Part shown: in pieces, positions 32,391 to 45,573 of the stretch
Position numbering within the stretch: the first letter of the stretch is position 1
How the letters are laid out: each line of letters opens with the position of its first letter
Assembly: GCA_948099385.1 (NCBI GenBank)
Contig: CANUEZ040000207.1
Location: 558,001 to 622,000, forward strand
Length of the DNA stretch: 64,000 nt
From: Fasciola hepatica
Taxonomy: Eukaryota; Platyhelminthes; Trematoda; Plagiorchiida; Fasciolidae
Reading direction: 5' to 3'
Notes under the pieces: generated by a model
Seen by the model: only the letters and a program-made list of their open reading frames with translations
Told to the model about the DNA's origin: nothing
Database searches by the model: none
Made by a program: the position numbers and the translations under genes

Positions 32391-33630
32391 ACACAGTTAA
32401 ATGCATCACTGTAGTCAAAAAGCTTACTCTGACCGCCTGACTTTTGTGGTTTGTTGGGGTTAAGAAATGGGTAAGTCATACTAAGACCTTCCGTGTGTAG
32501 CTTTAATTTTGGTATGCAAACTCGTTGGGATCCAGGGCATACGTCTGCGGGGAGATTGTACACAGAACGAGCTTTTCGAACACTTTGAGGGTAGCTGGCG
32601 TACAGGCAATGGACCGTTATTTTCATGATCCGTTTCAAGGCTTCGGAATAAAAAAGACCACTCTCCATCAGTCAGGAATTTGTTATTGAGTCAAGCATGT
32701 GCTGAATAATACCGACATTATTGGGGACAGTGATTCTGTGCACTTCTTTAGGATTATTGAAAGTAGACCGCCTGGATTGCTTATCTTGTTTGTCGAGAAT
32801 TGGGTCAGTTCTTTTTACCTATCCAAGGGAGGAATAGAATCTGAGACAGAGTTTTGTTTCGAGTCTGTAAATGAATTCAATGTTATTGCATGTTGAGCTG
32901 CATCAGTGAAGCGCCAATTCAGTTTTTCAACATCTTCCGGAAGTGGATATTTACCAGATCTTAGGCCACCTAACTGCATATTGGTTTTCCTGGTGTCCCG
33001 GCAGTTCTTATTTGAATTCATGGGTTGTGTGCGTAGGGCAAGGATCAGTGATTTTCTGTCGATGATTGGTCGTGTTCGGTCTCCAAAATAAAGAAACAGA
33101 ACAAAATCAATGAGCTCAAAGTTGGGCAAATGTATCATCGGGGAACCAAACTTTCAATAATCGGGTACCAATGAGACTATGAACAACCTGCTCACTACAC
33201 ACAATGCATAACCTTCTAAGGTCAGATTTAATTGATTGTTACATGTCAAATCAAGGAATAGGGTTTCCATATATAGAGTCTGTCCTAGTAGTGATGCTCG
33301 AAAGTTCACTGGTCACAGCCGGTAAACATGTCGGTCAAAGTGTGTCACTGACACAAACCTCGGATTCCGTGCTCAACTGCGATCGACATTGGAGTTCAGT
33401 TCACCGGTAGCTATAAGACCACGGACGAGACAGGTCTTGGTTGGAAACTGAGTAACCGATTAAGTGCGTGTTTGTGTTGGCGTACACACGTCGGCATTAG
33501 CTAGGATCAGCAACAAAAGGTACCGAGATTGATTACAGATCGCGATAGAGTTACTGATTGCAAAAATGTCAGTGTGACAACGAAAGCCAACCATTTTCGA
33601 TTGCCGTTATGCTGAGCAAGAGTAAGGGTA
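32391..33630. other. No firmly recognised gene
   Basis: A minus-strand frame at 32,668-32,354 contains KLFDYSDAFNCVDR, which looks like the start of an RT palm domain, but the rest does not support this and it runs into the SINE. Other frames (32,815-33,138 minus; 32,906-33,091 plus) have no known motif. Confidence 0.35.
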
Positions 33631-33639
33631 TTCATCAGG

Positions 33640-34680
33640 TTTGTCTCTTTGTCGAGAATAAGCGAAGTGCAGATAAAAAGTGAAAGGTTTTTAGTCGACG
33701 ATATCCGAGGAGGAATTCGATTACTACATGAACAGTACGCAAGATGGCAAGCCAATTTGAAGAAACTGTATCGGTTGAGGACAAAGCGAATAGCGGTCTA
33801 CCAAGAACGGCCATAAGCAAAGGTGTCTAACATGAAGCTAGAAAAAGCTTTCGAGACCACCCACAGCAAACCACCCTACCATTCGCAAGCAGGTGTCATC
33901 ACACGTGGTCGTTCTTGGTCCGGATTCTACAAGAGAACAACTTGAAGTCATTTAAGGCGAGTCATCTGCAACGGTTTCACTTAGAAAATGCATATTGTCG
34001 CCTTCAGTTTTGAACCTGGTATCTCAGTGGCGACATTGTACGGTGCACCTAGTTTAGCGATGAAGCCATATTTCAGGTACGTGGAATGGAAATCAGCTAA
34101 ATATACTTATTATAGGAGAATCCCAGGCAATTTTTCGCTGAAAAATATCAGCACAATACCAAGTTTATGGTTTGGGCAGGAATCCTGGGAGACAAAATTT
34201 ATCGGTCCTTATTTTTCGATGAAAAATTCACATGTGTAAAAAGATTTCATTTTATTGATTTTCAATAGGAACCGCCTTTGTGGACATGCCTCAACATTTT
34301 TAAGCTCCTCTTGTGAAGGCAGTGACAACAATCGCACGATGTTATGTATGAATTCAACAAGATGGAGCAACTGCTGACAAAACAACATATGTTTGGCAGT
34401 AAATCAAAAGCCTTTTTAAGGGACGTCTGATTGGAAGAGGTGGATCAGTTGAATGACTCATGGGTCCCCGGACTTGAATCCGTTAGACTTCATTCCGTGG
34501 TCCTACTTGAAAAGAAAATTGTATCAAAATTGACCGGAGACCTCGGAGGACTAGAAACCATCCATCACATTGCGGTGCAATAGAATAGCTGAGTTTGTTG
34601 GAAGAAGTGAAGATGTCTTCTCTAAAAGGTTGATATTGTGCAGACATAGAAATGGGTATCAATTAAACACCAAGTGGTAA
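33640..34680 (+). mobile_element. Dead mariner-like (Tc1/mariner superfamily) transposon
   Basis: The plus strand carries transposase motifs over several frames: FMVWAGILGDKI, then a second-Asp region (QQDGATADKT), then SPDLNPLDF, the third catalytic Asp region, with WSYLKRKLYQ after it, and a C-terminal stretch near 34,640. Order and spacing fit a DDE transposase of the mariner group. Frameshifts and stops are many. The N-terminal DNA-binding part is poorly preserved (from about 33,640) and no terminal inverted repeats were identified. Confidence 0.75.
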
Positions 34681-36310
34681 CCTTTAGCATTACTAGCTAT
34701 ACACCTCTAGATCAGTTAGAAACAGAGCTGCTTCGAAAGTTAGATGACTGGGAAACGAGGCCGCAGATTAGAAGTGAAACAACTGGCCTAAAGTTTTTGG
34801 TTATCACTTTTGATCATCTACGGTTTTACAATCCTAAATGGATAATAAATAGCTACTTCATCCGTAATTATTCACTGATAGGTAGCCACAACTATATGGT
34901 TAACACATCCACTCTTGTCATAGCCCCCTCACGCATGGAGAGAAAGGTTGAATTTCGTTCCAGTTTCTATGAAATGAATCTGCCCGATTTCTGTTCTTTA
35001 CAATCCCACGCTTAAATTGTACAAATGTCAGGTTGTTTTACTTGAACTATTGTGAGGAGTAAAAACGTTGTAACTTACTGTCGATCAAAATCATTCCAAC
35101 TTACAGGTACTGTCGGAGCCGTCGCATATGGGTGTTCGACAAACACATTTTCTGCTCGTGCACGACTACATTGAAGCACAACTGAATAATGTTATACTGA
35201 CCATAACAAGCACGTATTGGTGAAGTTTTGTGACAATAACATTTGCGGTCTGCTTGTGTGCGATGAGCAGCTATGCTCCAAAATCAGCTGACACTGTATT
35301 TTGCAACTGCCAGTTGGCCACAACTATGAAAGAATACGAGCCTCCGAGGGAAAACAGAAAAGCAATATTTTACTTTGAATCAACCCAATAGTATTCAGGA
35401 CAAAGTGCTCAAACACGGTAATAAACATGTGGTCTACCTAATTCCTTAGGATTTTCTGCATTCTCATCAGTACAGAGTCCACCATGTTGATGATAAAATA
35501 ATTAGTTATATTACGCACCATCATATATTGCACTTTTGACTCTAAAGGCCAGTGTTTAGATACCCCATTGACTAATCTCTTTGGAACAGATCAATTTTTT
35601 TGCTATTAAATTTAAATCAGCACTATCATGGGGTAATTTTATGAGCTGGAACTTGAAGTTGCGCATAGTCACGATAAATAATGAACGGGAAATTCGTTCA
35701 GCATGACTTTATTCACAGGTCTCTTGTGAAAAAAAGCATCAAGCAAAATCCTGAAAAACCAGTGCCTATCCAGTTAACTTTGTTTCGTTGACTTCTGGGA
35801 CTTTTTCAGTCATAGAATTGAAGAGTTCCCCAACATTCGATGCTTCTCTAACTGAAGTCCACCAGCAAAGCTAAATGTGTTCTATTCCAGTCCAGATCAA
35901 TAACGTTAGTTAGCATCATATACCAACATTTGGCGGGATAATTTTTCTGGGGAAATTACTACGCCGAGTGACCTTTTTCTGAGCCTTCTGCGGCTCATCA
36001 TATAACAAAAACGCATACGATAAACAAAGCCATCGCCGGAATGATGAGTTTCGTGATGTGTATCCCCCGGTGAAGCCAAAACGTGTCTTCATTTGTTGGG
36101 ATTGCAGTGCAGGTTTCATATCACATGATACAAGCCGCATTGAAAATTATCACTACATTATGTCCAACAGAGAATAAAAGTTTGAGAATATTCCAGAGCA
36201 GGACTAAGAACTGGGATTTCCGGCAATTTTTTTGATCGCAGGGCACATAAAATCGTCCCACCCATTCGATTTCCTAGGTCTTCTTTTTATTACACACGAA
36301 GGTAATTACA
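34681..36310. other. No recognised gene
   Basis: The frame at 34,674-35,015 (plus) and that at 35,916-36,140 (minus) show no known motif. There is no clear repeat. Confidence 0.4.
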
Positions 36311-36319
36311 GTAGAAGAT

Positions 36320-38760
36320 GTAGACCCCATAGTTCGGAAATATACTGTAGGAGGAGTCTATAGGGAACATTCTCGTCAAAACTAGTTTGTTGATCCAGCT
36401 TTTGAAAACAGAAAGGTTGTATTTTGGTGAAAAGACAGAGAGGGGAAGGGTGTTCCATAACTTAACCGTCCAGGGGAAACAGGAAACTGGAAGGTCAAGG
36501 TCCGTGGTTGAGCTGCGGAAAACTGATAAGGGTGACTAGCTGCCTTTGCTAGGGATTGGCGTTGAAAAGTAATGGGAATAGGAACAGCCGAGAGAAAGTC
36601 CGGAAGAACGAATCTCTAAATAATAGTGTAGAATAGGGACAACGAAACAACTGCCTGGCGAAGAGCAAGTAACTGCAAATTAGACGATAACACTGGGTCA
36701 TCTACCAGGCGAATGGCTTTACGTTGCACTAATTAGAGAAGAGATAAGGAAGGAGACTAAGATTCACCGCACAGCTGACAGCACCATTCAAGTGTGGTAC
36801 GGATTGAGCTACGTACACTAAGAGAGGGGGATGATTTGAGGATACGTGAGATGGGGAATAAAAATTCAGTTTTCCGCGCAGCACAATAAGCAAACTAAAA
36901 TAGGTATAAAGATAGAGATAGAGAGAAGACAGTCAAAAGACCCAGGAAAAGCATCGAGTTAGAGGGATGAAGGGAAACCGAATCAGAACTTAGTTAGAGA
37001 GAAAAGGAATGATATTTGACAGAAATTAGGAGAACACATGTTTCAGAAGCATTGAAGAGAAAGTGATTTTGAGAGCTCGAAGAGGAGGTCTGTTGAATGT
37101 CCAAACTGCGCCATGTTACAAGGGCAAAACGATCACGGTCGACGTTGGCAGTGGCATAACGGGAGGTGGGATACAAAAGGAAGTTGTGAAGGATGACATA
37201 CTCGGTAAAAGCGAAAATGGAAATGGAAGTAGTTGACAAGTGAACATTCACAAAAGGCGAAAAGAGGGTGAGTGAAAGTACATATTTTCGGGAAACACCG
37301 GCATTCATGGAGAGAGGCTGCCATTTTGCACCATGGACACAAACCGTAATGGTCCGATTACTGAGAAAACTCGCCATCCACATGCCAAGGATCGGAACAA
37401 ACCCGAAATTGGGCAATTTACACAGTAAACCACTGTGCCATACACGGTCAGAGAGGTCACCTTGCATAGCAGGGGAAAAAGATTGCGGCTTCTGTATATG
37501 GGGCGAGAAACATAACAGATTGGAAGGAAAGGCGAAAAGGATGACGTAAATTTGGTGCTTACTCCGGGGCGCTTATCTTTGGACGGTGGGCGGTATATCA
37601 TCCTAACTAGATGATTTATTCTGATCGAGTGATTGTAAAGTCCAAAGGACCATTCTGGTTGTGATAAGGCGAATAAAAGGGCGTCTCGTAAGGGTGGTTG
37701 GAGGTTGAATATTGGGATATTTGGGTAAAGTGGAAATAAAGGCAAATTGGGGAGCGAAACCTCGGCTTTCTCATGAGGTTTGAAGGCCAAAACGCCAACT
37801 TCTTCGTTATGGGAGAAAAATTAGAGGGAACAGCTTCGACGAAAGACCAAATCGAATGGCTACCAGTAGCGGAAGCTAGACGTTTGGCTTCGTGGCAGGT
37901 GAAACGATTCTTGGCTAATTGAATTGAAAGTGAGCATTTATTTTTAGCCCGCATGAAGATACTGCGATATGGGCCAGTGGTGGAGCGGCATCACCATCTG
38001 AATGCCACGTTCTTCAAGAGTACAGCGCCATGGCAGGCGTAGCTACATTACACAGGAGAAAGTAGTTTGCCAAGTTTGGAAAAGTGTAGAATAAAAAGAA
38101 GCGTGCCTTGAAGAACAATCGCAGTAAAATTTGCGATGGAGGAAGAAACATTCGAAGTGAAGCAGCAGTCACCTCAGAGATATGAAGATAGAAAATCAGA
38201 AAAACCTTCCCAGTTGGATGACTCATAACACCAAATGGTTTGTCTGGATTTGTACATAGAAACTGGCAGGGAAGATGGCGAAGAAGGACATAAGACAGTG
38301 GTTCGACCAGCAGAGTGGAGGAAGGGAGGTAATATCAGAGAATAAGGATGGAAAGGAAGTGAGAACAAGACCGAGATTATGTGCATGATTGCAAGCCCAA
38401 TCGGGAATGCGTGCGAGGAAGTCAACGAGTTGACTTCGATTGTTGAGTAAAGCGAAAGCTTCGGCTTTGCGTCCCAGAGCCGTAGTGTCCAAGAGTGCTA
38501 ATGCCACGTTAGCTGGAACTTGCAGTTGGCGAAGTTCAAGTGTGAGGTACGGGAGGTAGCAACCGACTGGTGAATGTAGGCACGGGAGCCAGCTTGAGAC
38601 AAAAATGAGGAATGTAAAATGTAGTTCGGAAACTGGAGACTGGTAGTATTCGCCGTGGGTGGGATTTGCGTTTCCGCCAGGAATAAGACTGGGGTATAAG
38701 GAGATTGAAAAAATAATGCTCAAAATCAGTATTGTGGTTCAAACCGCGAATTTTGGCAAG
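36320..38760 (-). mobile_element. LINE-D (Jockey/CR1-type) with endonuclease and RT
   Basis: On the minus strand the endonuclease end is at 38,500-38,240 (ALLDTTALGRKAEAFALLNN, SQLVDFLARIPD, LTSFPSLFSDI, PPLCWSNHCLMSF, the last being the SDH motif altered). The RT follows: DRVWHSGLLCKLPNFGF, MASFLSNRTITV, and near 37,240 a YADD-like position altered to FTEYVILH. The C-terminus near 36,470-36,330 reads VKLWNTLPLSVF. The order is collinear over 2.4 kb, so it is a fairly long copy, but it is broken by frameshifts and has lost catalytic residues. Confidence 0.8.
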
Positions 38761-39069
38761 TGCCCCAATTCTTCCTTATTGTGAATGCTGAGTAGACTTT
38801 AGCGATGACTTTCTGTGAGTTTTGAGTATAATGTTTTTTTGCAACCGTCATCCCAACCCTGGAATTTGGAGTGGCGAACCATGTAAGGCTCCAACAGGAA
38901 AGGCGGTGGTGCTACCCTGGGTGAGGGTGAGGTCGTCCACCTTCTCTGAAATGTGTGCTTGGGGTGATTCTTCTGTGATTCACCTGATAATTGGTGTTCC
39001 TTTTCGAGTTAAAACGTTGAGAAAGGTTCGGCTATGAAAAATCAAAACTATGAGCCTTTGCAATGCTAC

Positions 39070-39190
39070 CTTGATCTTCTTTAGGAAAGTGCCGAGAAAC
39101 TTCAGTTTCAGTAGATCCCTTCATCGCCATCGCGATAACAATATAAGCGATTAAGAAATGCGCCAAAATGAACTTGAAGACAACGCTCAT
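39070..39190 (-). CDS. Candidate first exon of a secreted protein
   Basis: A true ATG at 39,190 opens 40 codons plus one base on the minus strand. The first ~24 residues are a signal peptide with a hydrophobic core (FILAHFLIAYIVIAMA), then GSTETEVSRHFPKEDQ. The donor-like gtagca follows an AAG, giving phase 1. Downstream on that strand lies LINE-D, so later exons may be interrupted or lost. The family is not recognised. Confidence 0.35.
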
Positions 39191-39814
39191 GTTGATGTGT
39201 ACTGGAATTTCTCTTTTCCAGTGAGCCCGGCAGTCATTGCCAAACAGCATTTTGAACCATATTCATCGTGAAATCTCTAAATTATGAAATAGTTTCCCCT
39301 CACCTCATAGTAAACGCACAACCATCAAAAATATGTTGTCCGTAAAATCGGCTTATACCAAAATATTAGGATAGGAAACCTACCTATGTAAAACTTAGGA
39401 TGCTTTATACGGTCCTGTTGATCAGATTGATAATATTTCCATACCTTGGTAATTGCTAGTTTACTTTGCTCAAAGCACTTCACCGTGGCAAACAAGGTCA
39501 CACGCGCTTAGCTACTCTTAACCCAGCAAAGAAGCAATGCTAATTTGACGAAACATTGAATATATCAGTATCACTACCCGATAGGCTGATATACTCTAAA
39601 TAATTTATCAAGCTCGAGGTATATACTGAGTAAATTCTCGGATGTGTCACTATCGAAACTACTTGCATTCAGACCAGAACCCGGATGGTTTGCTGTAAGT
39701 GGCCTCAAATGCCTTCTAAGGCTTCATGTGACACCTTCATTTTCGGTCGACCGTACTTCCCTTTGTCCTCAACCAACCCCATTCCATCGAATTTTTTCAT
39801 TATTTGGAACATCT
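39191..39814. other. No recognised gene between LINE-D side and right arm
   Basis: About 0.6 kb of AT-rich sequence without a supported feature. The plus-strand frame starting at 39,644 overlaps the LINE on the other strand. Confidence 0.4.
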
Positions 39815-41640
39815 TGCTTTGTAAAATTGAAAGCAAAATGTTTTCACCCAAGTAAGGATACAGTCGAGCAGCACTCCAAAGTATTTTACTGAATCAAAAT
39901 GGTTCAGTTGTTTCTCGTTTATCGTAATGGACAAGCAGCCGTTCAGAAAACTTGGTTGCTTGCCACTTTTCAAAATAGAAACTACAATGTCACCACACGT
40001 GATTCGGTTACCATCTAAGTTGTGAGCATGCGACGAATTTGAAATTTCAGTGACGCCATTTGGTAGAGTTGGGAATGTAGGATTGCAGGTATACGGCCAA
40101 CCAAATATGACATCATCCGTATATCTGTTTAGAATAGTAATCTCCTGTACATGAGTAGTAAAAATGTGAGCTAAAATTGAAATATTAGACACTATGACAC
40201 CTTGGGGAACTCTACGGCCATTAGTAGCAAGAAAGGAGGTTTCTTCTGTTATTCTGAGTGACTTACTGACGATTGGGAAAGTAATCTGCCACAAAAGAAA
40301 TAAGTGAGGGCTGAACACCAGAGAGAGAGAAAGAAGGGAAAGCAGCTTGTTTTTGTCGGCGCAATTTAATGCACCTCTGTAGTTTAGAGAGCATATTCTT
40401 ACAACCTTACTCTTTCTGTCAAGTTTGGACAGAATGTAATGTTTCAAAATGATGAGAGTATCGAGAAAGGAGTGTGACCGTCGGTGAGCAAACTGATCAG
40501 GATCTGAGACATTTAAAATTTTTCATTTGTTGGAGAAAGAACCTTACAAAACCTTAAGGGAAACAGGCATGCAGGACATGGGACGGAATTAAAAGAACTG
40601 TTCATGGGATTCGGATTGATGGCTACTGTCCTCCCGCAGTCCGGAATCATTTTTCCTCAGATATTAGTTCGAAAGATCAGAGAGTATAGGGATGAGGATA
40701 AACGCAGTTTCCTTGAGCACTTTCGGGTTGAGTTCCTCTGATCCGGATGATTTTCCGGGGTTGAGAAGGAGCGGCTCTTTGTAGACGTCCACAGTAGGGA
40801 TACAAAATGGAGGTCCCTGAGATAGACTATTTTCAAGAAATGCGGGACAAAAAGGTTTCGCTACTCTGTCGAAAGACTTATTGAGTTCGTCTATGTCAAC
40901 AGCAGCAGACTTGAGTGCGGATGATTCACTAGTTAGATCTTACAGGAATTTCCACTTGTCGCAATGACTTCTGTTGGTTAGGAGGGTACGCGCGTAGTTG
41001 GAATGGGGGCAGCGTAGCTCGGTCTTTATTGATTTTTGTTAGAAATTTGACAACTGGGAGATTATGATAATTTGAAGGCGCATTACTTCTTGCGAAGGAA
41101 TTGCTTGAGGTGGAGAAGGGACAGACAATCAGAGCACGAATGCAAAACTTGAAATGGGTAGCAAAGATTGAAGTGAAAATGCAAATAGCCCATGATTTGA
41201 CCCCGGGACCCGAAAGGTCCGTGTTTGAGAATGCACAGAATTCTGTCTTGGAAATCGTTTGCCGTGGTCTCGCGTGAATTGTGCAGGGTTCGTATGAGTA
41301 GATCTAGCGTGAGGTTTTGATTAGTGGGTGGTCAGAAGAGGTTTCTTACTTGATCACATTAAAGATTGTTTATATACGTGATAATTCCGCCATATGATGT
41401 GGTGCAATCCATGTGATATTCAGTGAAACCATCGAGTGTAACGATTTCATCGCCAACTTCAGTTTGGAGCCTAGTTTCTTGCAGAAGCGTCACTCTGAGC
41501 TGGGAGTATTCGTTTGTCTCAACAAGATAGGACGGCACCGGGAAATTGCCCGGTAGAGATAGAGCATTGTTGCTGAATACAATGAGTAGGCTCATGATGC
41601 GAATAGTTTTTTTGCATAGAGATACTTTCCGGCCTGCGCC
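39815..41640 (-). mobile_element. LINE-A copy, right arm
   Basis: The minus strand carries the longest open frame of the window (40,447-39,800, 215 codons): the RT palm with YTDDVIFGW (YADD altered to YTDD), then HNLDGNRITCGDIVVS and FDSVKYFGVLLD. The endonuclease is at 41,595-41,359 (LRVTLLQETRLQTEVGDEIV, GGIITYINN). It is the inverted partner of 9,868-11,870. The C-terminus and 3' tail are missing because the arm ends inside the element. Confidence 0.85.
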
Positions 41641-41849
41641 ATGTTTTCTTCGATGAGCTCTAGATCTTCTAAAAAGTTCTTCCGACGATTGTGTACCATA
41701 TGATCAAAAGAGGTCAGTTACGCTGAGTGGTCTCCGCTACTGAGTTTTTTCACTAAATAAAAGGAATATTTTTTCTTGGATTAGACAATACTTTATCGCC
41801 ACAACAACTGCTATGGTAACCATGGCGAAGAAAAACAGTAAACCTGAAG

Positions 41850-42960
41850 AAATGTGTACGGCTATATGATGTGTATTCCGATCAAGATGGAACAGCACGG
41901 TCATATTCAAAGGCCCCACCCCCACCATGTCGTGGTCACTGGAGATTTTGACCAAGTTGGCGTTAGTTCTATAAACTGCTCCGCTCTAAAGAATATTACT
42001 AGCTTCTCTGCAAGAGAAAATTTGCAGCTTGATTTCATCTATGTCAACGATTTTGATATTACCTCCATCTAAATAAGAGCCCCTTTATCTGGCTCTGATC
42101 CCTGAACCCCAAAGGTCACCTCAATATTTTTTCCAAGTCACGCCATGTTGTACGTACCTGTTCTTCTGACCGCAGGATTCTCCGTAGGCAGTTCGACATA
42201 GAAAACCTGACATTGCTACGAGAAAGATTTGAGAAACTGATTTTCGTCAGTTCTACAACCCAGCTCTTTCAGTCAATTACGATCGTCTGTCATCTTACTT
42301 GAAATTTTGTTACGATATTTGTTGATCACTAGAGTCAACTTATATCCGACCCACCAAGTTTTCTTCACCCTGAGTAAAATCATCGAGAAGATAGAAAGAC
42401 CTTGCTGATGTCACTGGAAATCAAACATCACTGAAGCAAATGACTACCTAATCCATATGAAATCAAAAATGGACAGGCAGTATGTAGAAATTATGCTTGG
42501 AGACTCCAGCCATCTCCAAATTTGGTACATGATGAAGAAGCTCTATGGCATAATATTCGCATACCGGGCATCCCAAAGAACGATTTTAGCGCTCATTTAA
42601 ATATTTTGTACACCATAAACACTCAGCACGGTGTTACGGGAATTCAATTTTTGGACCAACCTGGATATGGTTGCGTTTTTGTCAGCCCAAGCTAATTGGC
42701 AACCGAGCTGAAAGGACTCGAAATCATAGTGGCTGCGGGACCTGACGAATTTCAACCAACCTTCCTCAAGAATTGTCTCTCATACTTACACGAACCTCTT
42801 GCGGTACTTTCTGACAAATGCATCGAAGGAAGCACCATCGCTGACCACCAATGATCAACTTGTCTCAGCAAAACACCCAGAAAGGAAATGGGCAAGCCCA
42901 GTTACATTCCTTGTTTTCCTTCCAAAAGTATCATAAAAAACATTCCTAAACACTTTTTGC
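41850..42960 (+). mobile_element. LINE-B (CR1-like) fragment, right copy
   Basis: The plus strand encodes the endonuclease end (VVVTGDFDQVGV, SFSARENLQLDFIYVND, then GSD) and, after frameshifts, the RT start (AAGPDEFQPTFLKNCLSYLH, then LSDKCIEGSTIADH), the usual L..KAAGPD..P..LK block of CR1-like LINEs. It breaks off at about 42,950, before the catalytic RT motifs. It stands head to head with LINE-A, about 0.2 kb apart. Confidence 0.75.
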
Positions 42961-43348
42961 ATGCGAGACGTTTGCTGGAAACACTCATCGGACTCGAATT
43001 ATCCTGTGCACATGTATTTATCTGGATGTGTTTTCTCCCATCAGCCAAGTACAAATTTAAACTTTTTTTACTCCCGGACAACCTACCATCGTTTATCTTC
43101 ACTCCCCTGTCTCCAAGATGCCTTGTCCCGACTCATTTTGCTATTTTTATTAGTAAACGCTGCTCGAACAAAGTTCTTATTTTATTCCTTAAAATTATCT
43201 GAATGTAAAACAGATTTATCCAAAGAATAATGAAGTGACGAACAAAGCACTGAAAAACCATCCAATGGAATGAATAAGGCCATGTTTTGGAATAAATTTC
43301 AAGTGTTTCAAATGTTTCATCCCATTGAAAAATTGCCCGCCTCATTGA

Positions 43349-43549
43349 TTGTTACCAATTGCTTACAAATCTGGCTCAAAACACTTAATCGCTGATCCGA
43401 ATAAAGGTGTCCACCTGAAGGGAATAACAACAGTGAATAATAAAGTTGAACTGCCAAACAATAAATACTTCAATTTATGGGCAATCCGGCCACTATATAA
43501 GGTTTGTTCACCGAAAGTGGAACCATCCTCGGGAGGGTGGTTTTTCTAA
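43349..43549 (+). other. Unknown conserved ORF (right copy)
   Basis: The frame includes KHLIADPNKGVHLKGITTVN, YFNLWAIRPLYK and VEPSSGG, closely matching the left-arm frame at 7,037-6,855. Differences are mostly single residues, and the frame is open in both. The protein is not recognised. The preceding exon-like piece (left 7,289-7,065) is broken here. Confidence 0.35.
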
Positions 43550-43764
43550 ATATGCTACTGAGAATGACAATATCACAATATCAGAGGCCGAGATTTGTGC
43601 GCACAAAAACAATGAACGTGGAAAAAAAGCAAGTTTTTATCACTTTGCCTTTTAAAGGAGATCACTTATTCAATCAAATAAATTGAAATCTCAAGTCAGC
43701 TCTGGTTTGTGAGTTATTGGTTGTTCGATCTTATTACAATCTACAGCTGATTGTACAGTAAAAT

Positions 43765-43935
43765 ATTGTTCAGAATCGAAAAGCACAATGCAACACAAAT
43801 AACCTATGAAGAGCGAAGAACTTCATGCAATGCAGTTCGTACCCAATAAATATTTTATGAGAAACAAAATCAAGACGCTACAAGATGAGCTCGCGTTCCT
43901 CACAATCTCGAACAGGATTGAACATGACTGCTAAA
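43765..43935 (+). pseudogene. Broken copy of the 6,543-6,728 ORF
   Basis: FRIEKHNATQITYEERRTS is kept, after which stops interrupt the frame that is open in the left arm. Confidence 0.4.
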
Positions 43936-44819
43936 TAGCCTGCGTTTCTAATTTTTTTGTGAGAAGTATGCACTTGTCGACGACACCCTTATCAGCTTCT
44001 GATGTTCGTAGTACTGCAAGATCAGGTACGGAGGTCTGTCTCACTCCCCCACCTCCAACCAGCTTGGATAACTGCACCAATCCCATCACCTTTCACTAGT
44101 GCACACACAAAATAAAGTAAGTGCGTGTGAGTGTGATCTGTGGATAGATTTGTAGCTATGTCTAGTTGAAAGCCTCCGGATTCAATAAAACCCCCAATTG
44201 TTCTCATTTTCCCCACGACTGGAGAAATTTCATTCTGATGACAGGGTTCCTAAAATGCAAGTGCAAAAGGATTGCGAAAAAATTTCGTAAGCAGCTAGAA
44301 TTCCTAGAGGAAGGAAGTAAACTTAATCAACTGAGTTTTCCAATTTGTTCTCGTCCAACGTGAAGTGAACTCCGTGACACCATCAGAGAACGGTGAAAAA
44401 ACGGTCTCATTTTGAAGTGGTACAACGAATTCAGAGCAAATTATCTAACTGTCAGCTGACCGGTCGACCATAGGCGAAAACCATGCCAAATTCCAAGACT
44501 TTATGGTCGATATATGTGTTTCGGAAATTTGATTTGGACGTAGCTGTAGAAGTTCAGCACTGAGTAAACAGTAACACATATGGTCACGACACAAACGAAG
44601 GTCAGAACACAACAAAATAGCTAAATGTCGGTTAGAAGTTTGCAGTTCGAAGTGATTTCCAGAAGTAAGTTATCGCAGTTGCATTGGGTGCTTGAATTTA
44701 TATCTGAATTTTTCTTGATCGCTCCGGTGTGAATCGACATGGAGTGAGATAATTGAGTATTCACTCATGATACAAGTACTATATATAGATGAATAGATAG
44801 GAGTATCGGATATGCTTAC

Positions 44820-44879
44820 CTGATGAACGGCAGCAACCACGAAATCGGGCATGTGCTTCAGAGAAACTTTGACGCCCAA
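44820..44879 (-). other. 60-bp exon-like segment with splice borders (right)
   Basis: On the minus strand: acceptor ttaccatcttcag, 60 bases encoding (in one frame) GVKVSLKHMPDFVVAAVHQ, and a consensus donor CAG then gtaagc. It is the partner of 5,618-5,678. Borders kept in both arms support a real small exon, but its parent gene is unknown. Confidence 0.35.
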
Positions 44880-45420
44880 CTGAAGATGGTAATTATATCA
44901 AAAATGCCAATAGCGACGACAGCTTCCTCATTCTCAAGGTTATCTTTGACTAACTTGTACAGGACTATTTGCAAATCACAGTTATGGTTTCTCAGAGAAC
45001 CGTTCTAAGCGGATCATCCACTCACATTCCTGATGTACAAATTAGATTGTTGTGAGCGTTTATTCCAATTTTTGCCAAAATCTGTATCTTCAAGTTTGAT
45101 CTACCAAAGTGATCAATCTTCATATTCATGGAGCATTCAATATGTGGATCGAAGAGCGCGTGAACTACAATTGTACAACAAACAAATATGCACGAATTCA
45201 AACATGTGGTCACTGCACTCAAGTTGTTCTTTCTAACTTACTATCATCATCACTTTTTGGGATGTATTCTGCAGTATTTGGTTTATGACTGGTAATTTGA
45301 GTCGAACAAATCACGAAGAAAGACTGGCGCATGTGTGCGGCAGTCGTAATCTGATTTGTTTCAACGTCGGCGAACTGTTTGAGTCTGCTCTAGTAATCAT
45401 ACTGATATTGACAGATAAAT

Positions 45421-45535
45421 TTGAAATGTCGAAACACTTTGCTCGTTGTTAGTGTTAGTGATGATGACTATAACGAATTAGATGATGACCGTGTTGATGA
45501 TTCCAATGATGATGATAACGGTGTTGATCTGGATA

Positions 45536-45573
<38 letters not shown>

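Noticed and set aside
32354..32668. RT-like KLFDYSDAFNCVDR on the minus strand
   Set aside because: Only one short match to an RT palm motif; no other RT motif before or after it.
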